NCBI RefSeq assembly: GCF_013426915.1
Contig: NZ_AP023180.1
Coordinates: 806,001 to 870,000, forward strand
Source: Paraburkholderia sp. PGU19
GTDB taxonomy: Bacteria > Pseudomonadota > Gammaproteobacteria > Burkholderiales > Burkholderiaceae
Direction: 5' to 3'
DNA length: 64,000 nucleotides
A program made the position numbers and the translations under genes. The notes under the pieces were generated by a model. It did no database searches, was not told the DNA's origin, and saw only the letters and a list, made by a program, of their open reading frames with translations. Below, in pieces: positions 26,040 to 36,041 of this stretch (positions are counted from its first letter, which is position 1; the number at the start of each line of letters is the position of its first letter).

Positions 26040-28339
26040 CGGATGACGATCAATCGCTGCTCGAACTGTTCCGCGAGGAAGCCACCGTGCAAACGCGCGT
26101 GCTGTCCGACGGGCTGCTCGCGCTCGAACATCGCCCCGCCGACGCCGCCGCGCTCGAAGCCTGCATGCGCGCCGCGCATTCGCTCAAAGGCGCGGCGCGC
26201 ATCATCGGCTTGCAGGATGGCGTCGATATCGCGCATGTGATGGAAGAGTGCTTCGTCGGCGCGCAACGCGGTGCACTGCAACTGACGCCCGCGCATATCG
26301 ACGTGCTGTTGCGTGGCGTCGATCTGCTGATGCGCGTGGGCGATGCGAAACCGGACGCGCCCGTTGCGCGCGCCGATATCGACGGGTTCGTGCGGCGGCT
26401 GGCGTCGCCCGAAAGCGCCGCGCGTGAGACGGCTGACGGTGTTGGAGCGAGCATCGAGCCGGACGTCGATGTCTATGCGCAACTTCAGGCGGAACTTCAA
26501 GCCGAGGCGCTCGCGCAACGGCAGGAAGCGCCTGCAACCGATACACCAGACCTGTCCGACGCCCCCACGCAACAGGACGCCCATGCCTCGGCGCACACCC
26601 CCGACCGCATGCTGCGCGTGCGCGCCGCGAATCTCGACCGCGTGTTGAGCCTGTCGGGCGAAGTGCTCGTCGAATCGCGCTGGCTCAAACCGTTCGCGAC
26701 GTCGATGCTGCGCATCAAGCGCACGCAGCGCGAAACCTCGCGCGCGCTCGACGCGCTCTACGACACACTCGCCGAACATCTCGACGATGCCGCGCTATCG
26801 GCGCTTGCCGACGTACGCACCGCGCTCAACAACATGCAGCACACGCTCGGCGCGCGTCTCGACGAACTCGACCAATACGACCGCAGCAGCGCCAACCTTG
26901 CGCAACTGCTGTACGACGAAGCGCTGCAATGCCGGATGCGGCCGTTCGGCGACGCGACGCATGCGTATCCGCGCGTGGTGCGCGATCTCGCGCGCTCGCT
27001 TGGCAAGCGCGTGAAGTTCGAGATCGTCGGCACGTCGACGCAGGTGGACCGCGACATTCTCGACATGCTCGACGCGCCGCTCGGCCATCTGCTGCGCAAC
27101 GCGCTCGACCACGGCATCGAAACGCCCGACGTGCGCATCGCGCGCGGCAAGCCCGCCGAAGCGCACGTGACGCTCGAAGCGCGCCACAGCGCGGGCAGGC
27201 TGCTGATCAGCGTCAGCGACGACGGCGCGGGCATCGATCTCGACAACGTGCGCGCGTCGGTGGTCCGCCGCAAGCTCGCCGATGAAGACACGGCCGCGCG
27301 CCTGTCCGAACAGGAACTGCTCGACTTCCTGCTGCTGCCGGGCTTCTCGATGCGCGAGCAGGTCACCGACGTATCGGGCCGTGGCGTCGGCCTCGACGCC
27401 GTACATGAAATGGTCAAGGCCGTGCGCGGCACCGTGCGCATCTTCAACGACCCGGGCCGTGGTTCGCGCTTCGTGATGCAGTTGCCGTTGACGCTCTCGG
27501 TGGTGCGCAGCCTGCTCGTCGACGTGGGCGGCGAGGCGTACGCGTTTCCGCTCGCGCATGTGCGCCGTACGCTCGAACTCGCGCGCGCCGATATCGACAT
27601 GCTCGAAGGCCAGCAGCACTTCGCGTTCGACGGCAAGCCCGTCGGGCTCGTCACCGCGCATCAGTTGCTCGGCGCGCAGGCGGGCGTGACGCGCGAATCG
27701 GTGTCCGTCGTCGTGATCGGCGACGAACGGGTGACGTATGGGATCGCCGTCGACCGCTTTCTCGGCGAGCGGATGCTCGTTGTGCAACCGCTCGATCCGC
27801 GCCTGGGCAAGATCCGCGACATCGCGGCGGGTGCGCTGATGGAGAATGGCGACGCCGTGCTGATCGTCGATGTCGACGACCTGCTGCGTTCCGTCGACAA
27901 GCTCGTGCGCGGCGGACAGCTCGACCGGATCGGCCGCGCGCACGACGTTGCCACGCGGCAGCGCAAGCATGTGCTCGTCGTCGAAGATTCATTGACGGTG
28001 CGCGAACTCGAACGCAAGCTGCTGGAAAAACGCGGCTATGCGGTGACGGTCGCCGTGGACGGAATGGACGGCTGGAACGCACTGCGCAGTGGAACATTCG
28101 ATCTCGTCGTCACCGATATCGACATGCCGCGCATGGACGGCATCGAACTCGTCACGCTGATCAAGCGCGATCCGCTGTTCAAGCCCGTGCCCGTGATGAT
28201 CGTGTCGTACAAGGACCGCGACGAGGACCGCCGGCGCGGGCTCGAAGCCGGCGCGGACTACTATCTCGCGAAGGGCAGCTTCCATGACGAAGCCTTGCTC
28301 GATGCCGTACGCGACCTGATCGGAGAGGCATCCGCATGA
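26036..28339 (+). CDS. wspE: CheA-type hybrid kinase WspE
   Basis: A 767-residue protein ordered Hpt, dimerisation, HATPase, CheW-like and receiver. The Hpt phosphoacceptor is His48 in RAAHSLKGAARI. The ATPase shows LLRNALDHGIE, SDDGAGID and GRGVGLDAV. The C-terminal receiver begins VLVVEDSLTVRELERKLLEK, with phosphoacceptor VVTDIDMPRMDG. In the Wsp pathway WspE phosphorylates both WspR and the methylesterase WspF. It shares 4-base overlaps with wspD and wspF. Confidence 0.94.
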   Translation: MTDDDQSLLELFREEATVQTRVLSDGLLALEHRPADAAALEACMRAAHSLKGAARIIGLQDGVDIAHVMEECFVGAQRGALQLTPAHIDVLLRGVDLLMRVGDAKPDAPVARADIDGFVRRLASPESAARETADGVGASIEPDVDVYAQLQAELQAEALAQRQEAPATDTPDLSDAPTQQDAHASAHTPDRMLRVRAANLDRVLSLSGEVLVESRWLKPFATSMLRIKRTQRETSRALDALYDTLAEHLDDAALSALADVRTALNNMQHTLGARLDELDQYDRSSANLAQLLYDEALQCRMRPFGDATHAYPRVVRDLARSLGKRVKFEIVGTSTQVDRDILDMLDAPLGHLLRNALDHGIETPDVRIARGKPAEAHVTLEARHSAGRLLISVSDDGAGIDLDNVRASVVRRKLADEDTAARLSEQELLDFLLLPGFSMREQVTDVSGRGVGLDAVHEMVKAVRGTVRIFNDPGRGSRFVMQLPLTLSVVRSLLVDVGGEAYAFPLAHVRRTLELARADIDMLEGQQHFAFDGKPVGLVTAHQLLGAQAGVTRESVSVVVIGDERVTYGIAVDRFLGERMLVVQPLDPRLGKIRDIAAGALMENGDAVLIVDVDDLLRSVDKLVRGGQLDRIGRAHDVATRQRKHVLVVEDSLTVRELERKLLEKRGYAVTVAVDGMDGWNALRSGTFDLVVTDIDMPRMDGIELVTLIKRDPLFKPVPVMIVSYKDRDEDRRRGLEAGADYYLAKGSFHDEALLDAVRDLIGEASA

Positions 28340-29340
28340 ATATCGGCATCGCCAACGACCTGCCGCTCGCCGTCGAAGCACTGCGCCGCGTGATCGCGGT
28401 GCGACCCGAGCATCGCGTGCTGTGGGTCGCCGCGAATGGCGAGGAAGCCGTCGACTTCTGCGCCGCGCAGACGCCCGATGTCGTGCTGATGGACCTCATC
28501 ATGCCGAAGATCGACGGCGTGGAAGCGACGCGCCGGATCATGGCGCGCACGCCCTGCCCGATCCTGATCGTCACCAGCAGCGTCGGCGCGAATACCTGGC
28601 GCGTCTACGAGGCGATGGGCGCGGGCGCGCTCGACGCCGTCGATACGCCGACGCTCGGCGGGCGCGGCATCGGCGAGTCCGCGCTGCTGATGCTGCAGAA
28701 GATCGACCAGATCGGCCAGTTGATGGACAAGCCCTGGGCGCCACGGCAAATGGCCATCGCGCCGCTCACCCGCGATGCGCAGCGGCTGGTGGCGATCGGC
28801 GCGTCGGCGGGCGGGCCGGCCGCGCTCGCGACCGTGCTGGGCAGCTTGCCTGCGGACTTTGCCGCGCCCATCGTGATCGTGCAGCACGTCGACCAGGTGT
28901 TCGCCGATGGCATGGCGGAGTGGCTCGACGGCCAGACACCCGTCGCGGTGCGCACCGCGCGCGAGGGCGAGTTGCCGGCTGCGGGCGTCGCGCTGCTCGC
29001 GGCGACCAACGATCACATGCTGCTGACACAGAACGGCGCGCTGCACTACACTCGCGAACCGGCCGAGATGCCCTACCGTCCTTCCGTCGACGTGTTCTTT
29101 CATAGTGTCGTCGAACATTGGCCCGGCGAAGCACTCGGCGTGCTGTTGACGGGCATGGGCCGCGACGGGGCGATCGGCCTGAAGGCGATGCGCGCGAAAG
29201 GCTACGACACGATCGCGCAGGACGAAGCGACGAGCGCCGTCTACGGCATGCCGAAGGCGGCCGCGACGCTGGGCGCGGCGCGCCGGATTCTGCCGCTGCG
29301 CGGCATCGCCGGTCAGCTGGCGGCGTTCGCGCGACGCTGA
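28336..29340 (+). CDS. wspF: CheB-type methylesterase/response regulator WspF
   Basis: A 334-residue protein. The N-terminal receiver has [18 protein letters not shown]. The C-terminal esterase has the catalytic serine in [14 protein letters not shown], histidine in [13 protein letters not shown] and aspartate in GMGRDGAIG. It demethylates WspA and so adapts the pathway. In other bacteria, losing WspF locks c-di-GMP high and gives wrinkly colonies. Here all three catalytic positions are intact. Confidence 0.94.
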   Translation: MNIGIANDLPLAVEALRRVIAVRPEHRVLWVAANGEEAVDFCAAQTPDVVLMDLIMPKIDGVEATRRIMARTPCPILIVTSSVGANTWRVYEAMGAGALDAVDTPTLGGRGIGESALLMLQKIDQIGQLMDKPWAPRQMAIAPLTRDAQRLVAIGASAGGPAALATVLGSLPADFAAPIVIVQHVDQVFADGMAEWLDGQTPVAVRTAREGELPAAGVALLAATNDHMLLTQNGALHYTREPAEMPYRPSVDVFFHSVVEHWPGEALGVLLTGMGRDGAIGLKAMRAKGYDTIAQDEATSAVYGMPKAAATLGAARRILPLRGIAGQLAAFARR

Positions 29341-29455
29341 TTCAGCACAAGGCAGCAAGGGCAAAGACAGGGGCAACGGGGCATTCGATGCAAGAGCGGC
29401 ACGCAATGAAACACCGAGACAACGCATGACCAGCATTTCCGACAGGGGTACGCAC

Positions 29456-30574
29456 ATGGACTTCGATCAAATCGGGGCACGGGACCAGGGGGGTTCCACA
29501 TCGACGTCGGCCGACCGCGCGAATGCCGCGCTCGAAGCCGCGCGCGCCGCGCTGGAAACGGCCGCGCTATCCGACGTGCCGATCATGGTGTTGCTGGTCG
29601 ACGACCAGGCGATCGTCGCGGAAGCGGTGCGGCGCGCGCTCGCCAACGAGGAAGGCATCGACCTGCACTACTGCGCGAACGCCGACGAAGCGATCCATGC
29701 GGCCACCCACACGCGCCCCACGGTGATCCTGCAGGACCTCGTGATGCCCGGCATCGACGGCCTCACGCTGGTCAAGGCGTATCGCACGAATACGAAGCTG
29801 CGCGACGTGCCCATCATCGTGCTGTCGACCAAGGAAGAGCCGACCATCAAGAGTGCCGCCTTCGCGGCGGGCGCGAACGACTATCTCGTCAAGCTGCCCG
29901 ACCGGATGGAACTGGTCGCGCGCATCCGCTATCACTCGCGCTCGTATGTGAACCTGCTACAACGCGACGAGGCGTATCGCGCGCTGCGCGAATCGCAGCA
30001 GCAACTGCTGGAAGCGAATCTCGAACTGCGCAAGCTGACGCAATCGGATGGACTGACGGGGCTGTCGAACCGCCGCTATCTGGACGAATATCTGAACGCC
30101 GAATGGCGGCGCGGCATGCGCGCGCAAACGGAAGTGTCGCTCCTGATGATCGACGTCGATAACTTCAAGCCATACAACGACACGTATGGCCATGTTGCGG
30201 GCGACGAAGTGCTCAAGCAGATTGCGTCGACGGTGGAAGGCTGCCTCGGGCGGCCCGGCGATCTCGCGGCGCGGTTCGGCGGCGAGGAGTTCGCGGTCGT
30301 GCTGCCGGGTACGTCGGCGGGCGGCACGCGCCTGCTCGCCGAGAAGGTCCGGCTCGAAGTCGAAGCGCTGCGCATTCCGCATGCGGGTTCGTCGTCGGGG
30401 CAGTACGTGACGATCAGCGTCGGCTGCGCAACGCAGGTGCCCTCGCCCGACGCGCCGATGACGACGCTGATCGAAGCCGCCGACCTCGCGCTCTATCGCG
30501 CGAAACGCGATGGGAAGAACCGCGTGTCGGCAATGGAAAGCGGCCGGAGCGAAACGCGCTCGACGGCGGAATGA
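29456..30574 (+). CDS. wspR: Diguanylate cyclase response regulator WspR
   Basis: A 372-residue output protein with a receiver domain ([20 protein letters not shown], phosphoacceptor in [10 protein letters not shown]) and a GGDEF-family domain. The active site is GGEEF, and an inhibitory-site RxxD (RPGD) sits five residues before it, so feedback inhibition by c-di-GMP is expected. The preserved active site predicts real cyclase activity. AGGGG lies before the ATG at 29456; an ATG ten codons upstream at 29426 is possible. It begins 115 bp after wspF. Confidence 0.93.
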   Translation: MDFDQIGARDQGGSTSTSADRANAALEAARAALETAALSDVPIMVLLVDDQAIVAEAVRRALANEEGIDLHYCANADEAIHAATHTRPTVILQDLVMPGIDGLTLVKAYRTNTKLRDVPIIVLSTKEEPTIKSAAFAAGANDYLVKLPDRMELVARIRYHSRSYVNLLQRDEAYRALRESQQQLLEANLELRKLTQSDGLTGLSNRRYLDEYLNAEWRRGMRAQTEVSLLMIDVDNFKPYNDTYGHVAGDEVLKQIASTVEGCLGRPGDLAARFGGEEFAVVLPGTSAGGTRLLAEKVRLEVEALRIPHAGSSSGQYVTISVGCATQVPSPDAPMTTLIEAADLALYRAKRDGKNRVSAMESGRSETRSTAE

Positions 30575-30575
30575 G

Positions 30576-30595
30576 CGAGCGCTGTCTAGCGCTCG
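30576..30595. terminator. Hairpin between convergent wspR and nnrS
   Basis: CGAGCGCT-GTCT-AGCGCTCG directly follows the wspR stop codon. There is no strong T-run, but its position between two convergent genes suits a bidirectional terminator. Confidence 0.45.
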
Positions 30596-30610
30596 ATTGA
30601 TGCGACCGCG

Positions 30611-31828
30611 CTAACCGGGCTTGCCGTCCGCGCGCGGCCGCATCAACGGGAGCGCGTACGCGCCTGCATAGATTGCGAACGCGGCGATCCAGCACGCGCC
30701 CGCGCTCCAGATCCACACCTGATAGTGCCCCGGCACAACGAGCGGCCCGACGATCCGCAATGCCGAACCCAGCGTGACGAGCGCGTAGCTCGCGATATCG
30801 CGCGTATCGGCGACGAGGGGCCTGCCCGTATGACCGCGCGCCGTGCGCGTGATCATCGAGATGATCGCCCCGCCGATCACGCCCGCCGTGAAAGCGTGCA
30901 TCGCGACGGAATGCGACACGAAGCCGAGCGCGCTCAAGCCGAGGAGCGCGAAACCGATGGGCATCCATGCATAGGCGACGTGCAGGATCAGCAGGATCGC
31001 CGGGCCGCGCACCTTGTACGAACGCCAGCCGATCAGCCGCGCGCTATGGATCGCGCACGCCGCAAACGCGAGCGTCGCGATGATGGCTGACGGCACAGCG
31101 GCGGCATCGGTGAACAGCGCGCACAGCGTCAACGGCGCGGCGCTCCATTCGACCAGCTTCCAGCGGCGCGTGACGAAACCCGGAATCGCATTCGACGTAA
31201 ACATTGGAATCACGCGCGCGCCGATCACCGAGACCAGCAACACGACGATGCCTGCTGCGGCATAAAGACAACGCAGCGCGAGATCGGGATGCCCCATTTG
31301 CGCCAGCACATGGAACGCGGCGTTGAGCGCGGCAAAGGTCAGCAGCATGGGCACCAGAAAATAATTGCGCCGGTTCCCCGCCTTCATCAATACGCGCAGC
31401 AGCACCAACGCGACGGCGGGCAGAAACGCGCTGTCGATCAACGCAGCGGGCACGGCGGGCCCGCTCCACACCAGCACGCGCGCGGCGAGCCACAGCAATG
31501 CGAGCGCGGCGAGCGTGCGGTGGCTCGTGGTCTGCATGCCCGTCCATGCGCGCACGGCAGTCAACAGAAAGCCTGCGACGATCGATGCCGCAAAGCCAAA
31601 CACCATCTCGTGCGCGTGCCAGCCGATGGGATCGAGCTTCAGCAGATAGTTGCCCATTACGGGTACGCCTGCGAGCGCGAGCAGCCACACGGTCAGCGCA
31701 AGTGCGGCGAAGCACGCGCCCGCCAGGTAGAACGGACGAAAGCCGAGATTGAGCAACGCGAAGCGCTGCGCGGGGCGGTAACGTCCGGGAGGCGGGACGA
31801 AGGCGGCGCGGGGCTCGATGGTTTTCAT
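30611..31828 (-). CDS. nnrS: NnrS family membrane protein
   Basis: A 405-residue integral membrane protein with about 12 hydrophobic helices. Conserved NnrS features include FRPFYLAGACFAALAL near the start, LDPIGWHAHEMVFGFAASIV, IGARVIPMFTSNAIPGF and HAFTAGVIGGAIISMITRTA. The repeated histidines in these segments fit the heme- and copper-containing NnrS protein, which protects against nitrosative stress. It is not linked to denitrification genes in this window, and no FNR/DNR-like site is evident upstream. Confidence 0.9.
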   Translation of the reverse strand: MKTIEPRAAFVPPPGRYRPAQRFALLNLGFRPFYLAGACFAALALTVWLLALAGVPVMGNYLLKLDPIGWHAHEMVFGFAASIVAGFLLTAVRAWTGMQTTSHRTLAALALLWLAARVLVWSGPAVPAALIDSAFLPAVALVLLRVLMKAGNRRNYFLVPMLLTFAALNAAFHVLAQMGHPDLALRCLYAAAGIVVLLVSVIGARVIPMFTSNAIPGFVTRRWKLVEWSAAPLTLCALFTDAAAVPSAIIATLAFAACAIHSARLIGWRSYKVRGPAILLILHVAYAWMPIGFALLGLSALGFVSHSVAMHAFTAGVIGGAIISMITRTARGHTGRPLVADTRDIASYALVTLGSALRIVGPLVVPGHYQVWIWSAGACWIAAFAIYAGAYALPLMRPRADGKPG

Positions 31829-32054
31829 GATCGTAGTGGAGATGCCTCAGTTGCGGACTGCTATGCCGATGCAGGCTTTGTGCCAATGCAGAGGGCCTTG
31901 CAGGCCGTGCGCTCGATGAGAACATGAGTCATTTTCACTGGAGTCTTTTTGACCTACGGGAGGGTCGATTCAACTCGTTAGTGATGGGGGATTTGCTGCG
32001 CGAGCGGTTTGGGTTGTTTTGGGCTTTGCGCTGGCATCTGGTTTGGTTTTTTGG

Positions 32055-32726
32055 GCTTTTCGCTGGCATCCGCGGTTTGTTAGCGTGCTTCACGCGTCGC
32101 CCCTGTGCGGGGCGGCACCTACTTTTCTTTGCCGCCGCAAAGAAAAGTAGGCAAAAGAAAGCGGCTAACACCGCCAACATTTCTCATTGCCTGAGGGCCC
32201 TCAAAGGGTCTTACGCCTCACACGGCAACAACTCTGTTGGCGCGTGTTGCCAACGCTTTGAACAAACGCCTCACCCGCTTCAAATGCATTTGCACGGGCA
32301 AGCGGCGGCGAATGGTATGTGCCGCCCAGGTGGCAAACTGTGTGTAGGTTGTCGAGTCGTATAGCGTGGCGCTCTTACAAGGTGGAACGCGTGCGCTATC
32401 GGCCCGGAGTGAGGCGTGTGCAGTACTACGGCCTACACACAGTTTGCCACCTGGGCGGCCGTGGAATATCTGGGACGGCGTGCTGCGACGCGGGCGCGCG
32501 AAGCGGGTGAGGCGCACCGCAAGAGCGCTGGCAACGAACGTGGGTCACGTGGTTGCCGTGTGAAGCGTAAGAACCTTCGGGGGCCCTCAGGCAGGAAGAA
32601 GAATTGGCGGTGTTAGCCGCTTTCTTTTGCCTACTTTTCTTTGCGGCGGCAAAGAAAAGTAGGTGCCGCCCCGCACAGGGGCGACGCCTGAAGCACGCTA
32701 ACAAATCGCGGATGCCAGCGAAAAGC
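32055..32726. repeat. 672-bp near-perfect palindrome with hairpins in each arm
   Basis: The outer arms, 32055-32200 and 32581-32726 (146 bp each), are inverted copies differing at only a few positions. Inside, 32321-32348 and 32432-32459 form a perfect 28-bp inverted repeat. Shorter matched pairs between them (for example GCCTCACCCGCTTC with GAAGCGGGTGAGGC) show the whole segment is one imperfect palindrome. Each arm also contains its own hairpin with a 15-bp stem (32118-32151 and 32630-32663; CCTACTTTTCTTTGC and its complement, 4-base loop). Similar sequence is, as far as I recall, dispersed in Burkholderia-group genomes. The small frames it encodes, with AAFFCLLFFAAAKKSR, are probably not genes. 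From 31995 to 32054 a partial direct copy of the arm edge (GCTTTGCGCTGGCATC) precedes it; 31829-31994 holds nothing recognised. Confidence 0.9.
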
Positions 32727-32765
32727 AAACCGGCAATAACCAACTCCAGACATCAACCATGTCGC

Positions 32766-33824
32766 TCACGCCGACTCGCGCCCCACCAAGCTAAACCCAA
32801 CATCAACGAACGCACGTTCCTGCACACCATCCAGCCGATCGAGCAGCGCGCGCGCCGCGCTCACACCGATACGCGTACCGTCGACACGCACCGTCGTCAG
32901 TTGCGGCGTCGTTTCCGTCGCGAACTCGAGGTCGCCGAAACCGCAAATCGCGAGACGAGAAGGCACATCAAGGCCCATGCCCTTCGCCGCGCCGAGCGCA
33001 CCAATAGCCAGCAGGTCCGAGCCACAAAACACGGCGTCGACATCGGGCGCCTCTTGCAGCAATCGAGGCAACGCGCTCTTGCCCGTCGCCACCGAACTCG
33101 GCGGCGCGACGATCGCTTCGGCCACGTCCGTCATGCCCGCCTGCGCGAGCCGGTCGCGAAAGCCCGCGCGGCGCGCGAGCGCGCGCACGTCGCTCGCCGA
33201 GATCAATGCGGGCCGTTTCACGCCGCGCGACAAAAAACGCTCCGCCACCGCGACGCCGATCTGGTAATGCGAGAAACCGACCAGCATGTCGATCGGCGTT
33301 TCCGTCATGTCCCACGTTTCGACCACGGGAATGCCGACATTGCGCAGCCGCTCGCGCAGCGAATCCGTGTGCGCAACACCCGTCAGCAACACGCCTTCGG
33401 GACGGCGGCTCAATACCGTATCGAGCAGGCTTTCTTCGTTCGTGTCGCTGTAGCCGCTCAACGCGAGCAGCACTTCATAGCCCGCCCGCGACATGGTTTC
33501 GCTGAACACCTGGATGGTCTCGGAGAACAGCGAGTGCGCGACAGTCGGCACGATGGCCGCTATCAGCCGCGAACGCGCCGACGACAAACCGCCCGCGAGA
33601 CGGTTCGGCACATAGCCGAGCTTCTGCACGACCTGGCGGACGCGTTCGAGCGTTTCCGGTGCGACGGACGCCGGGTTGTTGAACACGCGCGACACCGTAA
33701 TCGGCGATACCCCCGCCTGCGCCGCGACGTCTGTGATGCGCAAGCCCTTCGGGCCGCCGCGCGTGCGACGCGCGGGCGTGGCCTTGAGATCGATCGATGC
33801 GTCGGTTGGCTTGGCGGTCGGCAT
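32766..33824 (-). CDS. LacI-family transcriptional repressor
   Basis: A 352-residue regulator. The helix-turn-helix and hinge read ITDVAAQAGVSPITVSRVFN and KLGYVPNRLAGGLSSARS, followed by a sugar-binding domain (LIAAIVPTVAHSLFSETIQV, DAVFCGSDLLAIGAL). It is the last gene of a minus-strand set with the dehydratase, RraA-like protein and MFS carrier. Two 14-bp palindromes with a central CG, typical of LacI-family operators, lie at that set's promoter, so it probably represses its own operon until a sugar acid binds. Confidence 0.92.
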   Translation of the reverse strand: MPTAKPTDASIDLKATPARRTRGGPKGLRITDVAAQAGVSPITVSRVFNNPASVAPETLERVRQVVQKLGYVPNRLAGGLSSARSRLIAAIVPTVAHSLFSETIQVFSETMSRAGYEVLLALSGYSDTNEESLLDTVLSRRPEGVLLTGVAHTDSLRERLRNVGIPVVETWDMTETPIDMLVGFSHYQIGVAVAERFLSRGVKRPALISASDVRALARRAGFRDRLAQAGMTDVAEAIVAPPSSVATGKSALPRLLQEAPDVDAVFCGSDLLAIGALGAAKGMGLDVPSRLAICGFGDLEFATETTPQLTTVRVDGTRIGVSAARALLDRLDGVQERAFVDVGFSLVGRESA

Positions 33825-33868
33825 GAGTGAATGAACGGAGACGTTGCGCGGCTATTGTAGCCAATGGC

Positions 33869-35194
33869 CTATTCGGTGACGGGTGCGCCGTTGACGCTTT
33901 GCGCAATGCGCCCGCTGCGCCGCAGAACGAACATCGTCACACACGCGAAGATCAGCATGCAGGCGGCGGGAATCAGCATCGGCGCCTGGGTGCTGCCCGT
34001 GGTCTGCTTGACGAACGGCACGAGGTTCTGCGCGATAAAGCCGCCGATATTCCCGAGCGAGTTGATCGCCGCAATGCCCGCCGCGGCGCGCGCGCCGAAC
34101 AGGAACTTCGGCGGCAGCGTCCAGAAGCATGGAATCAGCAGATACATGCACGGCGCGCCGAAGCACAGCGCGATGAAGCGCAGCGTGTTGGTCGGCAGGA
34201 ACACCGACGACAGGAAGAACACCATGCCGAGCAACGCCGACGCGAGCATCGCAATGATCGCGCGATTGCCCGCGCGCAGTTTCGACGGCAGCCATGCGAG
34301 CACGATCGTCGCCATCAGCCACGGAATGATGTTGAGAAAACCGTTCGTCGTATTGCTGACGCCGAAGCCTTTCACGAGCGTCGGCAGCCAGTAGCTGACG
34401 CCGTAGACGGAGATCGACAGCATCATGTAGTAGAGCGCCATGCCGATCACGCGCGGCTCGGTGAGCACGCTCAGGAGTTTGCCGTGACCTGCGGCGCTCT
34501 TGCGCGCCTGCGCGCTTTCGCTCTCCAGCGTGCGCGCGAGCCAGTTCTTCTCTTCGTCGTTGAGGAACTTCGCTTCGCGCGGCGATGCGGGCAGACAGAA
34601 CAGCACGACAAGCGTCAGAAGCACGGAAGGAATGCCCGTCACGATGAACACGAGCTGCCAGCCTTGCAGTCCGAGCAAACCGCCTTTATCGAGCAGCCAG
34701 CCGCAGATCGGCGCGCCGACCATGTTGCCGAGGCTGCTGCCAACCGTAAAGTAACCGAGCATCCGCACGCGATGCCGCTGCGGAAACCACAAGGTCAGGT
34801 AGTAGATCACGCCGGGATAAAGCCCCGCTTCCGACGCGCCCAGCAGAAAGCGCAACACATAGAACATCGTCGCGTTCTGCGTGAACGCGAGCAGGATCGT
34901 CACGACGCCCCACGTGAACATAATGCGCGCCATCCACTTCGGCGCGCCGTACTTGTGCAGCAACACGTTGCTCGGCACTTCGAAGATCAGGTAGCCGATG
35001 AAGAACAGCGACGCGCCCAGCCCATACGCCACTTCCGACAACCCGAGGCTCCCGAGCATCTGCAGTTTCGCGAAGCTGATGTTCGAGCGGTCGATATACG
35101 CGACCAGATACAGCAGGCCGAGCAACGGCATGAGCCGCAAGCCGAGGCGATTGATGAGATGCGATTCGTCGATCGCGGAAGTGACGGTGTTCAC
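33869..35194 (-). CDS. MFS transporter (ACS family, sugar-acid type)
   Basis: A 441-residue carrier with about 12 membrane helices. It starts at a GTG (35194) with AGGAG at ideal spacing, reading MNTVTSAIDESHLINRLG, then LLYLVAYIDRSNISFAKLQM, a hallmark of the anion:cation symporter group that includes tartrate, glucarate and galactarate carriers. It lies between the RraA-like gene and the LacI regulator. The substrate is probably the acid handled by the dehydratase. The gap to the LacI gene is 44 bp. Confidence 0.88.
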   Translation of the reverse strand: MNTVTSAIDESHLINRLGLRLMPLLGLLYLVAYIDRSNISFAKLQMLGSLGLSEVAYGLGASLFFIGYLIFEVPSNVLLHKYGAPKWMARIMFTWGVVTILLAFTQNATMFYVLRFLLGASEAGLYPGVIYYLTLWFPQRHRVRMLGYFTVGSSLGNMVGAPICGWLLDKGGLLGLQGWQLVFIVTGIPSVLLTLVVLFCLPASPREAKFLNDEEKNWLARTLESESAQARKSAAGHGKLLSVLTEPRVIGMALYYMMLSISVYGVSYWLPTLVKGFGVSNTTNGFLNIIPWLMATIVLAWLPSKLRAGNRAIIAMLASALLGMVFFLSSVFLPTNTLRFIALCFGAPCMYLLIPCFWTLPPKFLFGARAAAGIAAINSLGNIGGFIAQNLVPFVKQTTGSTQAPMLIPAACMLIFACVTMFVLRRSGRIAQSVNGAPVTE

Positions 35195-35276
35195 GGTGTC
35201 TCCTGGGCCCGGCTGCGTGCGCGCGGGCCTCGTTGTGCAGGTTGTCGTCGTGACGTTCGGGGTGACGTCGAGCGCG

Positions 35277-36014
35277 TTACTGCTTCTGCGCTTCGCGCCA
35301 CACCTTGTAGGCGGCCAGCGTTTCTTCGTTCGGCGGATACGTGCCGCGTAGCGGACTGCCTTCGGCGATGCGCTGCTGGATGAACACTTCGAGTTGCTCC
35401 TGCTCGGTCGCATCGCGCGCGACTTCTTCGGCCATCTCGCGCGGCACGATCACCACGCCGTCCACATCCGCGACGACGATATCGCCCGGATACACGGCTA
35501 CGCCGCCGCAAGCGATGGGCACGTTCATGTCGACGGCGTGATGCTTCGCGAGATTGAGCGGCGCGCTCGCGCCCGCGCACCAGATCGGCAAGCCCAGTTC
35601 GGAGATCGTGCCGCTGTCGCGCACCCCGCCGTCGGACACCATGCCCGCGACGCCACGCTTCGCGAGGCGCAATGTGAGGATCGAACCCGTAGAAGCCACC
35701 GTGCGGTCGCCGCGGCAGTCCTGCACCAGAACGCTGCCGGGCGGAGCCGTTTCCACCGCTTTGCGCTGCGGATGGTCGGGGTCCTGAAACACGCCAACAT
35801 GATCGATGTCCTCGCGCGCGGGGATGTTGCGCAGCGTGAACGCGGGACCGACCAGGTTCGGCGCGCCCGGCGCGGGCTTCACGAGCGGCGCGACGCCTTG
35901 CAGAAACACGTTGCGCAGGCCGCGCTTGAAGAGTTGCGTGGTGAGCGTCGCAGTGCTCACGTGACGGAGTTGTTCGAGCGTCTCAGCGCTCACGGTCGTT
36001 TCGGATGCGGTCAT
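35277..36014 (-). CDS. RraA-like / HMG aldolase-family protein
   Basis: A 245-residue protein of the RraA/4-hydroxy-4-methyl-2-oxoglutarate aldolase fold: GPAFTLRNIPAREDIDHVGV, GSVLVQDCRGDRTVASTGSI, RGVAGMVSDGGVRDSGTISE and YPGDIVVADVDGVVIVPREM. The GDRTVA and GGVRD segments hold the usual substrate-binding Arg and metal-binding Asp. Despite the RraA name, members beside sugar-acid dehydratases are thought to be metabolic enzymes, here perhaps a retro-aldolase. It is 27 bp from the dehydratase gene, clearly in one operon. Confidence 0.85.
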   Translation of the reverse strand: MTASETTVSAETLEQLRHVSTATLTTQLFKRGLRNVFLQGVAPLVKPAPGAPNLVGPAFTLRNIPAREDIDHVGVFQDPDHPQRKAVETAPPGSVLVQDCRGDRTVASTGSILTLRLAKRGVAGMVSDGGVRDSGTISELGLPIWCAGASAPLNLAKHHAVDMNVPIACGGVAVYPGDIVVADVDGVVIVPREMAEEVARDATEQEQLEVFIQQRIAEGSPLRGTYPPNEETLAAYKVWREAQKQ

Positions 36015-36041
36015 TTTGTGTTGACTGTGACGATGTGCTTG

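Noticed and set aside
31924..32364. 146-aa frame in the repeat
   Set aside because: It runs through the palindrome, mirrors the frame from the other arm and lacks a ribosome-binding site.
32055..32726. Insertion sequence or CRISPR array
   Set aside because: No transposase, no regular repeat-spacer pattern and no flanking target duplication that I can see.
32604..33830. 408-aa plus-strand frame beginning with AAFFCLLFFAAAKKSR
   Set aside because: It begins inside the palindromic repeat and continues antisense to the LacI gene. The first part is repeat sequence, not a conserved protein.
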